DNA of 32,666 nt from Candidatus Zhuqueibacterota bacterium (GCA_016927835.1 JAFGMA010000354.1:1-32666), one strand, 5' to 3'; positions 9,311 to 17,477 are shown, counted from the first letter of the stretch. Program-made: numbers and translations. The notes: generated by a model not told the origin, from the letters alone.

Positions 9311-9347
9311 TTGCATTTCGGTGTTACATTATTTATATTCGTGTTAC
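9311..9347 (+). promoter_or_regulatory. Probable promoter with paired GTGTTAC operator half-sites, upstream of the TonB/ECF operon
   Basis: TTGCAT (9311-9316), a 17-base spacer and TATATT (9334-9339) form a good sigma70-like promoter reading toward the TonB receptor gene. GTGTTAC occurs at 9321-9327 and again at 9341-9347, so the copies flank the -10 box and are 20 bases apart, on the same face of the helix. The half-site and the 13-base gap match the NikR motif GTGTTAC-N13/14-GTAACAC predicted for some bacteria (recalled, not looked up), but here the copies are direct, not inverted. The region is shared with the divergent larECB genes. Confidence 0.5.
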
Positions 9348-9524
9348 TTTTTGTATGATTTTCAATTTTTCGCTGCAGTTCAACCAGTGAATTCAGCCTG
9401 AAATTTTCGATTTAATTAAACAGCATCGAACGGAAGCGGCGTATGCGAGCCAAAAACGGTCATTCATTTGCACGACCGGGCTGAACGGATACTGGTAACC
9501 TGAAATTTTCGCGAGGGAGGTTCT
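9348..9524 (+). promoter_or_regulatory. Long 5' leader of the TonB/ECF operon
   Basis: About 175 bases separate the predicted transcription start from the ATG. The 13-mer CCTGAAATTTTCG occurs at 9397-9409 and again at 9499-9511, just before the GGGAGG ribosome binding site. CGGTC (9457-9461) can pair with GACCG (9474-9478). The length, repeat and hairpin suggest possible control at the RNA level. By eye I found no B12 box and no match to a riboswitch class that I know well enough to name. Confidence 0.3.
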
Positions 9525-11828
9525 ATGGGATTCAAATCTTTGAATCGAGAGAAAAAACCGTCGTTTCGAATCATGATCTGCAACGTATTCCTCATCTTCA
9601 TCATGCTTATCACAATTCCAACCCTGGGCGCAGAAAAGGTGGCTTTCAGCGGAGAAGTGACTGATGCGAAAACCGGCGAACCGCTTATTGGTACCAACGT
9701 GAGATTGGAGGGTACAGTGTGGGGCGCTAGCACAAATAGCGAAGGACACTTTACATTCGAATGCCCCGCCGGTTCTTACCGATTGGTTGCGCAGCATATC
9801 GGATACAAAGTTTTTTCCAAATTGGTGACTATTCGAAGCGGCATGCCCGCGCTAAAAATTTCATTGAATGAAGCGCCAATCGCACTCTCTGAAGTGGTGA
9901 TAACCGCTACCCGAACGCCCACGCCAGTGAATGATATACCGGCAAATGTCAGTGTCCTGTCATCAGCCAGCATCGAAGCGAAAGGCAGCCTGAGTCTGGA
10001 CGATGCTCTTGTTGCTGAACCCGGCGTAGATGTTCGCCGGGCGAGCGGCATCTTCACCATGTCCCCCACCCTCGTCCTGCGCGGCACCGGTGCCAATGAA
10101 CCCAGTCGCACGCTTGTTTTGCTGGACGGTGTGCCCATCAATAAAAGCGATACAGGCGAATCCAACTGGAACCGGATCAAAACTGAAACCCTGGAGCGCG
10201 TTGAAATCGTTCGTGGTCCTGCCTCAGCTTTGTACGGTTCAAATGCTATGGGCGGTGTCATCAATTTGATCACCAAAAAGCCCGATGCAGGAATTCACGC
10301 TAAGGTTAATTTGCAAGGCGGTAGTCTCGGAACCGCAGGCGTCGACCTGTCGCTTTCTGGCGGAAAAATTTTGGGAGAAGATCAGTTTATCGGCTTTTAT
10401 CTCAACGGAAATTACCTGACGAGCGATGGCTACATCTCTGAACCGCTAATTGACCGTACCGAGTATACCGTCAAGCGGTTTTTGGATGAAAATAGCCAGA
10501 CCGCCAAATTAATGTATATCAATGGAACCCATGAAATTACAGCTACTTATCAACGATACGACGATGAACGCGGCGAGGGTGAAAAAATCCAGGCGCCCGA
10601 TGGCGAATTCCGCGATTTTGATACCGACTTTTTTACATTGCAATATATCGGCAGTTCCAGCCGATGGCATTGGGAAACCAGGGCATTCTATCAATTGGAA
10701 AAATATGCCCGTATTGACGAACGCATGCGGGGCGCAGCCTATGAACGATTCGATGTGCTTTCAGATCGGATAGATCAGGGCTTTCTTTCCAGCATAAGCT
10801 TCTATAGCGGGAAATTGGGGCGGCTATCCCTGGGCATCGATGTAAAACAGGGTTCCGTAGATGGTGCCGATACCTACCGCACCTCACCCGATATCGTGGC
10901 AAATCGGGGAACCTTGACGATGTTGTCCGGTTTTATTCAGGATGAAATTTCACTATTCCAAAATCGGGTGAACGTCGTTGCCGGTCTCAGGCTGGATCAG
11001 GTAAAATTTGAAAAAGGCGAAATTAACAGTACCCTGGCGCCCTGGGATACCTACAATGGCAATTTGGATAGCCATACCTGGGAGGCAATTTCTCCCAGAT
11101 TTGGCGTCAATTATCAAATGCTAAAGGATACCAGGTTGTACGCTTCTGTGGGAAAGGCATTCCGCGGTTCCATCCTGGATGACCTCTGTCGCAGCGGTTG
11201 GATGTGGGTTGGTCCCAAGATTGCCAATCCCTACCTGGAACCTGAAACCATGACCAATACGGAACTCGGAATTCAACAAAATTTCGGAAGAGCGCTTTTA
11301 AAATTTACCGGTTATTACGCTGTCGGAAAGGATTTTCTATATTATCTGGAAACGGAGCAAACGATTTTCGGCGGGCGCTTCGTATTGATGCAGCGCCAGA
11401 ATGTTGCCCGGGTCATCATGCAGGGCATTGAAACCAGCGCACAATCTAGCTTAGGACGATATTTTGACCTTTCCGCCGGATTGACCATCAGCAAATCGGC
11501 AATTGAAGCATTCCCCGAACGCAAAGATTTGACCGGCAAACTTCTCACTTACAGCCCTGGGCAAAAAGCGAAAATTTCACTCGGATTTGATGCATTCATC
11601 GACGGATCCGTAACCTGGGAGTGGGTCGGCAAGCAATATAACGACGATTTAAATACCGATGTTATCTCGGCTTATGATGCAGTTCACATCAATGTTTCCA
11701 AACGCCTGACTAAGAGTGTATGTGCGGATTTGTGGGTTAGAAATCTGTTTGATACGCAATACCTGCAAAGTGAAATTGCGCTCGATCCCGGGCGCATCAT
11801 CATGGGAACCCTGTCGTTTGCGCATTAA
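9525..11828 (+). CDS. TonB-dependent outer-membrane receptor with N-terminal carboxypeptidase-regulatory-like domain
   Basis: This 767-residue receptor moves a scarce solute, usually a metal chelate, corrinoid or oligosaccharide, across the outer membrane with energy from TonB. Visible parts are: a signal peptide (about 1-37, VFLIFIMLITIPTLGA); a regulatory beta-sandwich (about 40-115, AFSGEVTDAKTGEPL) typical of FCB receptors; a TonB-box-like stretch EVVITATRT; a plug domain with VLRGTGANEPSRTLVLLDG and VEIVRGPASALYGSNAMGG; and a 22-strand-type barrel ending in LSFAH. The plug and barrel are of the BtuB/FepA class rather than SusC, whose proteins are larger. The ATG follows GGGAGG. It is the first gene of the operon with the ECF transporter, so both membranes are covered. 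The substrate is not readable from sequence; proximity to larECB suggests nickel in a chelated form, by inference. Confidence 0.93.
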   Translation: MGFKSLNREKKPSFRIMICNVFLIFIMLITIPTLGAEKVAFSGEVTDAKTGEPLIGTNVRLEGTVWGASTNSEGHFTFECPAGSYRLVAQHIGYKVFSKLVTIRSGMPALKISLNEAPIALSEVVITATRTPTPVNDIPANVSVLSSASIEAKGSLSLDDALVAEPGVDVRRASGIFTMSPTLVLRGTGANEPSRTLVLLDGVPINKSDTGESNWNRIKTETLERVEIVRGPASALYGSNAMGGVINLITKKPDAGIHAKVNLQGGSLGTAGVDLSLSGGKILGEDQFIGFYLNGNYLTSDGYISEPLIDRTEYTVKRFLDENSQTAKLMYINGTHEITATYQRYDDERGEGEKIQAPDGEFRDFDTDFFTLQYIGSSSRWHWETRAFYQLEKYARIDERMRGAAYERFDVLSDRIDQGFLSSISFYSGKLGRLSLGIDVKQGSVDGADTYRTSPDIVANRGTLTMLSGFIQDEISLFQNRVNVVAGLRLDQVKFEKGEINSTLAPWDTYNGNLDSHTWEAISPRFGVNYQMLKDTRLYASVGKAFRGSILDDLCRSGWMWVGPKIANPYLEPETMTNTELGIQQNFGRALLKFTGYYAVGKDFLYYLETEQTIFGGRFVLMQRQNVARVIMQGIETSAQSSLGRYFDLSAGLTISKSAIEAFPERKDLTGKLLTYSPGQKAKISLGFDAFIDGSVTWEWVGKQYNDDLNTDVISAYDAVHINVSKRLTKSVCADLWVRNLFDTQYLQSEIALDPGRIIMGTLSFAH

Positions 11829-11930
11829 TTCGGACATCAAACAAGGCGTTTCTTATAACGCGTCATTCTTCAAAAGCATTGAAACCTTTTCCGGATTCGG
11901 GCTTTTAAATTCCGAAAACAGGAGCGAGCA

Positions 11931-12515
11931 TTGTCAACGATAAAAAAACCTTTTTTGACGCCTGTTCAAACGATTTTTCTTGCCTCGATGATCACCGCGG
12001 ATTTCGCCTTTGGTCTGGCGGTTAAGAATCTGCTTGCCCCTACGCAGATTCTGAACATCATCCGGTTGGATATGGTAGTTCCTATCATGTTGATGTTGGT
12101 TACGCGCCTGATCATCGACCGATTTGGCGTGCTGATTCTTTACGAAGGCGTATGGGGGCTGTTTTCGGTATTTGCCATGCCCGGTGCATTCGGTCTGCCA
12201 GGTTTTCTCAAATTGATCCCGGCTCTGTCCCAGGGTATCATTCTGGATTCGCTGATGTCACTGATGAAGTCCGCTCTTAAGCCGCGGCTGATGATTTCTT
12301 CAGTTCTCGGCGGCTTGCTCGCTTCTATCGCTTTTTATGCATTGCGGTTTGCTTTGGGCATGCCCTGGTCACAATTTGTGCAGATGATCTTTGGAATTCA
12401 GCTTTTGACCGGACTCGTAATCTGGGCATCGGGAGCGGTCTTAACGTGGCTGGTGTGGGAAAAAATCAGCGGCTCACAAGCGGTACGGAGGATTCAGTTT
12501 GTTCCGGAGTCTTGA
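11931..12515 (+). CDS. Predicted substrate-binding (S) component of an ECF-type transporter, no His or Cys
   Basis: This small integral membrane protein (194 residues, about six hydrophobic helices) lies directly before an ECF ATPase pair and a T component, which marks it as the S component that selects the cargo. It starts at TTG, with AGGAG (11920-11924) six bases upstream, and its stop overlaps the next gene. Recognisable stretches include LLAPTQILNIIRLD and LKLIPALSQGIILDSL, but I cannot place it in a named S family. It lacks the N-terminal MHI of NikM/CbiM and contains no histidine or cysteine, which argues against direct binding of free nickel or cobalt; an organic compound or chelate is more likely. 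The S-component role is inferred from context, size and topology. Confidence 0.72.
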   Translation: MSTIKKPFLTPVQTIFLASMITADFAFGLAVKNLLAPTQILNIIRLDMVVPIMLMLVTRLIIDRFGVLILYEGVWGLFSVFAMPGAFGLPGFLKLIPALSQGIILDSLMSLMKSALKPRLMISSVLGGLLASIAFYALRFALGMPWSQFVQMIFGIQLLTGLVIWASGAVLTWLVWEKISGSQAVRRIQFVPES

Positions 12516-14157
12516 ATTTAAAAATCTCCATTTCACAGCTTGGGATACCGGACAAAAGTTGCTGGATAATATTTCGCTTCGAATCACCGCAGGGGAGCGC
12601 ATCGGATTAACCGGTCCGTCGGGATCCGGAAAAACAACACTTTGCTACCATCTCGGAGGACTTCATCGCGATGCTTTGACCGGCAAATCCAGCGGCGAAG
12701 TATATCTGAATGATTTGCCCGCGGATATGAAACATGCGCTCTACAACGGCAAGTTCAAGGTTGGAATGGTGCTACAAAATCCGGAAAGCCAGCTCTTTGC
12801 CTCTACTGTGGTTGAAGAAGTTGGGTACGGAATTGCAAATTTAAGGAATGAAGCGGTTGCAGAGGCATTGCATGAGGCTGGTTTGGAGGATTTAAAACAG
12901 TGGGAGCTGCATGACCTTTCACTGGGTCAAAAGCAGCGCGTGGTGATCGCGGCATTCCTGGCGCTTCGTCCCGATTTGCTTATTCTCGATGAACCCACCA
13001 ATAGCCTGGATTCGGAGACTGCGGATAATCTCTTTGCCTACCTGTTGCGGCTGGATTGCACACAAATCATTATCGAACATGATCTGGAACGACTTGCCTC
13101 CTGGGCGGACAGGATCATCGAAATGGCAGCAGGTCAGATTATTTTGGATGCGCCAACTCATATTTGGCTGCAAAAAACCCGGATCAAGCCCCGTGCATTT
13201 CAAATGGTTCTCGATCTTAGTGAGCAATTGGCGATTGAGCCGCCACCCGGAAATCTGGCGTTGCTGTCCGAATGGGCAAAACAAATTCAATTTCCGAACG
13301 AAGATGTAAATGCGCCGAAAAATCATCCGGAGAACAACGAAGCATTAATCCATTTTGACAGGGTAACCGGCGGATACGGCAAACATGCACCGGTTCTGCA
13401 TGAAATCGAGCTTACACTGCACAGAGGCGAAATCGTTGTGCTTTTGGGACGGAATGGATCCGGCAAAACCACGCTGCTCAAACACATTGCTGGTCTCCTG
13501 AAACCATTGGCAGGCGATATTTCCTGGCAGGGAACAACGCTGCCTTATAACCGACCGGAGCAATTGTTCGGCAGAGTCGGACTGGTATTTCAGAATCCCG
13601 ACTATCAGCTTTTTGACAGCACGGTTGCCCGGGAATGCGGATTTTGCCTGAGAAATCACCAGGTCCCGCCAGATGAAATCGAGTCGCGCGTCGACAAGTG
13701 GCTCGAGCGCTTCGGACTGGCGAATTTAAAAGATCGTGCGCCATTGACGTTGAGTTACGGGGAGAAACGCCGGTTGACACTGGCATCCATTATGGTGGCT
13801 GAACCTCAGTTGCTTCTTTTGGATGAACCGACCACTGCCCTGGACGAAACAGCAATTGCTGAATTAAGAAACACAATTATCGATCTGGTGCAGGCACGAG
13901 GATTTTCGATATGTATCGCCACCCACGATGCAGATTTCGCGCTGGATGTCGCACACCGGATCGTTTTTTTAAATCGAGGACGTATTGAAGCAGATGTACC
14001 GACCTCTCAAGTAACCATCGACCACTTTAAACGAAACAGTTTTCCGATCCCATTGTCCAGCCAGATTGCCATTCAATGCGGCATCACTGACCAACCAGTG
14101 GGATATTCAAAATTGCGGGAACATCTTGAGGAAACTATATATGAAAAAACAACATGA
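12499..14157 (+). CDS. ECF transporter double ATPase (fused A-A' subunits)
   Basis: Two ABC ATPase domains in one 552-residue chain power the energy-coupling-factor transporter from the cytoplasmic side. Domain 1 has Walker A GPSGSGKTT (39-47), the signature LSLGQKQR and Walker B LLILDEPT. Domain 2 (from about residue 290) has Walker A GRNGSGKTT, the signature LSYGEKRR and Walker B LLLLDEPT. Q-loops VLQNPESQLF and VFQNPDYQLFDS are of the CbiO/EcfA kind. Both halves keep all motifs, so both sites should be active. The start is TTG with GGAGG (12487-12491) seven bases upstream; it overlaps the S-component gene by 17 bases. Fused EcfA pairs are known in YkoD-like systems. The FmdE gene downstream overlaps its last codons. 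Confidence 0.93.
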   Translation: MFRSLEFKNLHFTAWDTGQKLLDNISLRITAGERIGLTGPSGSGKTTLCYHLGGLHRDALTGKSSGEVYLNDLPADMKHALYNGKFKVGMVLQNPESQLFASTVVEEVGYGIANLRNEAVAEALHEAGLEDLKQWELHDLSLGQKQRVVIAAFLALRPDLLILDEPTNSLDSETADNLFAYLLRLDCTQIIIEHDLERLASWADRIIEMAAGQIILDAPTHIWLQKTRIKPRAFQMVLDLSEQLAIEPPPGNLALLSEWAKQIQFPNEDVNAPKNHPENNEALIHFDRVTGGYGKHAPVLHEIELTLHRGEIVVLLGRNGSGKTTLLKHIAGLLKPLAGDISWQGTTLPYNRPEQLFGRVGLVFQNPDYQLFDSTVARECGFCLRNHQVPPDEIESRVDKWLERFGLANLKDRAPLTLSYGEKRRLTLASIMVAEPQLLLLDEPTTALDETAIAELRNTIIDLVQARGFSICIATHDADFALDVAHRIVFLNRGRIEADVPTSQVTIDHFKRNSFPIPLSSQIAIQCGITDQPVGYSKLREHLEETIYEKTT

Positions 14158-14698
14158 GATGACGTATGATGAAATTGTCGCTTTTCACGGTCATGACTGC
14201 CCCGGTTTGCTCCTGGGTTACCGCATGACCAGAGCTGCCATGTCCCTGATCGCCGGAGATCGCTCTGAGGATGAAGAAATCGTCGCTATCGTCGAAAACG
14301 ACGCTTGCGGCGTTGACGCCCTGCAATGCCTTACCGGCTGCACCTTCGGCAAAGGCAATCTGATTTTCAGGGATTACGGGAAGCATGTCTACACCATCTT
14401 CAATCGCACCAATCGCAAAGCCGTACGCGTATCCACCTCAAAAAATCAGGATGAAAAGCGCAAATCCCTCGGACTTGATCCGAACGACCGGCAGGCATTT
14501 GCGAACTGGCTTCGGAGTGCGCCCGACGATGAGATAATGGAGATTAAGGGAATACCACTGCCTGAACCGGATTTTGCGCGAATTCACAATTCGGTCACGT
14601 GCGGATTTTGCGGTGAATTGGTGATGGAGACTCGTGCTCGAGTTCGAAATGGGAAAATATCCTGCATTCCTTGCTCGGAAGCGTCAATGACCGCCTGA
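14141..14698 (+). CDS. FmdE-family metal-binding protein with C-terminal zinc finger
   Basis: This cytoplasmic protein of 185 residues belongs to the FmdE family (PF02663), named from a gene near formylmethanofuran dehydrogenase but found widely in non-methanogens. The metal-site motif is HGHDCPG (H16, H18, C20), followed by ENDACGVDALQCLTGCTFGKGN with three more cysteines and acidic residues. The C-terminal treble-clef finger has CGFC and CIPC pairs near residues 155 and 177. The ATG is preceded by GAGGAAA and overlaps the end of the ATPase gene by 17 bases; an in-frame start at 14066 would add sequence deep inside the ATPase gene. Its position between the ATPase and T genes implies that it serves the transported substrate, for example as a metal chaperone or chelate-processing enzyme. 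The biochemical role of the family is not settled. Confidence 0.9.
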   Translation: MKKQHEMTYDEIVAFHGHDCPGLLLGYRMTRAAMSLIAGDRSEDEEIVAIVENDACGVDALQCLTGCTFGKGNLIFRDYGKHVYTIFNRTNRKAVRVSTSKNQDEKRKSLGLDPNDRQAFANWLRSAPDDEIMEIKGIPLPEPDFARIHNSVTCGFCGELVMETRARVRNGKISCIPCSEASMTA

Positions 14699-14726
14699 TT
14701 TGAAAGTTGGGTATCGGAGGAAAATC

Positions 14727-15446
14727 ATGCTATTTCGAAATCTGCCAGAAAATCGCACATTGAATCCGTTGACAAAACTCAGTTTGCTGCTTCTATTGAC
14801 GACGCTCATATTTTTTATTGATTCGCTGCCGCTTCTCGGGCTTCTTTCGGTTTATGTTTTGCTATTGCTGTGGTACAGCGGAACAAGCATGGGCATGATG
14901 CGCTGGCTGTTTGTCCCCTTCCTGCTGAGCATGCCCCTCACCTTTGCCATTTTTATTATCTCTTATTGGATGGAACTCAACAGCTTCGACGTTGGATTGG
15001 CAACAGGATTAAATGAAGGCGGCAAATTCTTTTTGCGGATCTTCATGTTGTTGGTGGCAAATATTTTGTTCGTGCGCACCACTGACATCCGCCAATTCGC
15101 CAATGCACTGACTCGATTCAGGCTCCCGCAAACATTTGTGACACTCATCGTAACCGTATTCCGCTTCTTTCCCACCCTGCTCCGGGAAGGACAACGGATC
15201 ATCGAGGTTCAGCGCACGCGTGGCATGCGTCCTCGCAATCTGCTTCGTCCTCATCATTTTCTACCCATAGTTATTCCGCTGCTGCTCATCAATATGCAGC
15301 GCGCCCATGAAATGGCACTATCTATGAAGTTGCGGGGGATCGTTTTGCACACTTCTGATGAATCCATCCCATTTCGAATTCAAGACATCCTGATCCTCGC
15401 TTCGCATGCAAGTCTCGCCATCGCCGTCATTTTCAGCGGCTTATAA
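14727..15446 (+). CDS. ECF transporter T component (EcfT/CbiQ family membrane protein)
   Basis: This 239-residue integral membrane protein connects the S component to the ATPases. It has hydrophobic segments at about 15-45, 50-75, 95-120 and 225-239, then the cytoplasmic coupling region with two arginine signatures, VQRTRGM and SMKLRGI, the short Arg-Gly motifs that dock on the ATPases in EcfT/CbiQ. The ATG at 14727 was chosen because GGAGG (14716-14720) stands six bases before it; an upstream TTG at 14700 has no such site. It follows the FmdE gene by 28 bases and closes the operon. It completes an S-AA-T set, so the transporter should work without a shared T subunit. Confidence 0.92.
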   Translation: MLFRNLPENRTLNPLTKLSLLLLLTTLIFFIDSLPLLGLLSVYVLLLLWYSGTSMGMMRWLFVPFLLSMPLTFAIFIISYWMELNSFDVGLATGLNEGGKFFLRIFMLLVANILFVRTTDIRQFANALTRFRLPQTFVTLIVTVFRFFPTLLREGQRIIEVQRTRGMRPRNLLRPHHFLPIVIPLLLINMQRAHEMALSMKLRGIVLHTSDESIPFRIQDILILASHASLAIAVIFSGL

Positions 15447-16109
15447 AATCCCATTGAACATTGATTTCGATTCAAAGATTTCTCAAAATGCCGGTATTGG
15501 CGCAGATCGCAAAACTGCTATTTGGAGCGCTGACGGGGTATTTCAGGTTTTCCACACGCGATATTCTGCCATTCTATTGCATGTCAGGTCAATAACAGAT
15601 TAAAGCCAATTGGGCGGCTTTGGTATGCTGCGGGAATAGTCCCTGGCAAGCTTATTTTAAATTTGCTCAATAATCGCTTTTTTTATTGCTAATATCGATT
15701 AACATTTTATATTTATATCGCCAATAAAATTATAATATTTTATTTTATTTATATTTGGAATGCTTTTATGAATTCTAAAAGCAATCATTCGAATCGCAAT
15801 GGAAATATTCCAATCAATATTAGCTTACATAAATATTCGCTAATTTGGAATTAAGCTCGCAATCACAGAGATGGCAATTCATTTTTCCCGCAGCATTCAG
15901 ATAAGCTATCATGTGGCGAAGCAGTAAATTAAGCTAACTGTCTTATCCAGGATTTTCTTAACTAAAATACTGGCGATATCATTTTGAAAATGATAGTATA
16001 ATGTGAATTTCGAAGAATACGTTTTGTTATCTTTTCCGTGCGAATTCAAAGCACAACGCGCACAGTTTTCAGTCTATAAATTGCTGCGGACTTAATATCT
16101 GGAGTGAGT
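15447..16109. other. AT-rich intergenic region upstream of the split response regulator
   Basis: No convincing gene is visible in these 663 bases. Structures seen: AAAGCC (15602-15607) facing GGCTTT (15616-15621); an 8-bp hairpin TGCTTTTA (15761-15768) with TAAAAGCA (15776-15783); and a 19-bp palindrome at 15977-15995 beside a TATAAT, listed separately. A short open frame crossing the T-component stop does not resemble protein. I looked for a sigma54 promoter (GG and GC twelve bases apart) and found none. Confidence 0.5.
15977..16002 (+). promoter_or_regulatory. 19-bp palindromic operator next to a -10 box
   Basis: TATCATTTT (15977-15985), a central G and AAAATGATA (15987-15995) form a perfect 9-1-9 palindrome. 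TATAAT follows at 15997-16002, about 110 bases before the regulator start. No good -35 box is present, as is common for activated or tightly controlled promoters. The palindrome occupies the spacer, so a bound dimer would block or reshape the promoter. Self-regulation is possible; a Fur-like repressor is another option, but the site is not a clear Fur box. Confidence 0.45.
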
Positions 16110-16373
16110 ATGGCTAAAATAAGGCTACTGATAATCGACGACGAGCCACTGGTCAGAAATTTTTTGAAAGAAGCATTGCTCACAAAATCTTCCCTCATCC
16201 TGATGGCTGAGAATGGCCAAGAAGCATACAAATTGCTGGCAAAAGAAAAATTTGATCTAGTACTCGCCGATCTTCGCTTGCCTGATATCAATGGATTGGA
16301 GGTTCTCAAAAAAATAAAGGAAATCCAGAACGGACCAGAAGTCATCGTGATATCAGGCTATGCAACTTTTTAA
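16110..16373 (+). pseudogene. Receiver-domain part of an NtrC-type response regulator, cut by an in-frame TAA
   Basis: These 87 residues are the first four-fifths of a CheY-like receiver: acidic pair D10-D11 in IIDDEP, phospho-acceptor D54 in VLADLRLPDING, and S82 in VISGYATF. The frame then stops at TAA (16371-16373). The missing last strand and helix, including the conserved Lys of ITKP, continue in the same frame directly after the stop. The ATG at 16110 has GGAG (16098-16101) at a proper distance; GTG 16104 is less likely. Without the rest, the receiver probably cannot fold. A single base change (for example GAA to TAA at the third residue after YAT) explains the state. It is either a recent nonsense mutation, a sequencing or assembly error, or a gene in early decay. 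Confidence 0.8.
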
Positions 16374-16379
16374 AATGCG

Positions 16380-17477
16380 GTGGAAGCGATGAAGATCGGC
16401 GCGTATGATTTCATCACCAAACCCATAACGCTTGACTCGATCAACGTCGTTATGGACCGATATGTTAAATATCAGCAACTGCTGGATGAAACAAACTATT
16501 GGCGCTCCGAAAGCAATCGGGATTATGACTTCAGAAATATCATCGGTGAAAGCGCAAGTATGCAGCAGGTTTTTGAAACCATCAAGATGATAGCCGCAAG
16601 CAAGGCAACGGTTCTCATAAAGGGTGAAAGTGGCACAGGAAAAGAACTCATCGCGCGTGCCATACATTACAACAGTGATCGAAGCCATCAACCATTCATC
16701 AAGAACAATTGCGCGGCATTGCCGGAAGGTCTCATCGAAAGTGAGTTGTTCGGACATGAAAAAGGGGCGTTTACCGGAGCGTTGCGAAATACGAAAGGGC
16801 GCTTCGAACTTGCCGATCTTGGTACGCTCCTCCTCGATGAAATCAGCGAAATGAATCCGACGCTTCAGGCGAAACTGCTCCGCGTGCTACAGGAGGAAGA
16901 ATTCGAAAAAATCGGTAGTTCTGAAACAGTCAGCATCGATGTGAGAATTATTGCCACGACAAACAGAGACTTGAAAGAAAAAATTAAAGAAAATCTATTT
17001 CGGGAAGATTTGTATTACCGGCTAAACGTCGTGCCGATTTTTATTCCCCCGCTTCGCGAAAGAAAAGAAGACATCACGTTTTTGGTCGGCCATTTCATTG
17101 AGAAATACAACAAAGCCAATAAAAAAAATATCAAAAATCTCACACCACAAGCGATTGAAGTGCTTATGGCGCATGATTGGCCCGGGAATGTGCGCGAACT
17201 CGAAAATACCATTCAACGCGCCGTTGTGATCAGCAAAGATCCGGTTTTGGATATCGAACATCTTACTCTCACCGAATCACGTCACACCTCCGCGGAAGAG
17301 ATCACCGTCGTTCACAAAAACAAGAAATTGGAGGATATCGAACGCGAAACGATTCTATCGGTTTTGAAAGCGCATAATGGAAACCGAAAAACAACAGCGG
17401 AAATTCTGGGAATCAACGAACGAACGCTGCGAAATAAGCTGAATCAATATCGTGAAAAAGGATATTATAAGGACTGA
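16380..17477 (+). CDS. Sigma54-dependent transcriptional activator, AAA+ and Fis-type HTH part of the split regulator
   Basis: These 365 residues hold the end of the receiver (AYDFITKPI), a sigma54-interaction AAA+ domain and a DNA-binding Fis helix-turn-helix. The Walker A is GESGTGKE (82-89), the sigma54 contact loop GAFTGA is at 129-134, and the Walker B is GTLLLDEI; the arginine-finger region and the PGNVRELEN sensor are also present. The C-terminal HTH is [15 protein letters not shown]. It is in the same frame as the receiver fragment, seven bases earlier, so the two were one gene of about 455 codons. GTG 16380 has no ribosome binding site; ATG 16389 has only a weak GGTGGA. If it is made alone it would be an output domain without phosphorylation control. 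No histidine kinase gene is adjacent, so the input signal is unknown. Confidence 0.88.
   Translation: MEAMKIGAYDFITKPITLDSINVVMDRYVKYQQLLDETNYWRSESNRDYDFRNIIGESASMQQVFETIKMIAASKATVLIKGESGTGKELIARAIHYNSDRSHQPFIKNNCAALPEGLIESELFGHEKGAFTGALRNTKGRFELADLGTLLLDEISEMNPTLQAKLLRVLQEEEFEKIGSSETVSIDVRIIATTNRDLKEKIKENLFREDLYYRLNVVPIFIPPLRERKEDITFLVGHFIEKYNKANKKNIKNLTPQAIEVLMAHDWPGNVRELENTIQRAVVISKDPVLDIEHLTLTESRHTSAEEITVVHKNKKLEDIERETILSVLKAHNGNRKTTAEILGINERTLRNKLNQYREKGYYKD

Noticed and set aside
9353..9375. E. coli-type NikR site starting with GTATGA
   Set aside because: The matching inverted arm TCATAC is missing 16 bases downstream.
9348..9524. Cobalamin riboswitch in the TonB operon leader
   Set aside because: No B12-box-like core was found and the leader is rather short for that class.
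15406..15603. A 65-codon plus-strand open frame overlapping the T-component end
   Set aside because: No recognisable domain and no clear ribosome binding site; it begins inside the T-component gene.
16361..16390. Frameshift explanation for the split regulator
   Set aside because: Both parts are in the same reading frame, so a single substitution to TAA is enough and no slippage is needed.
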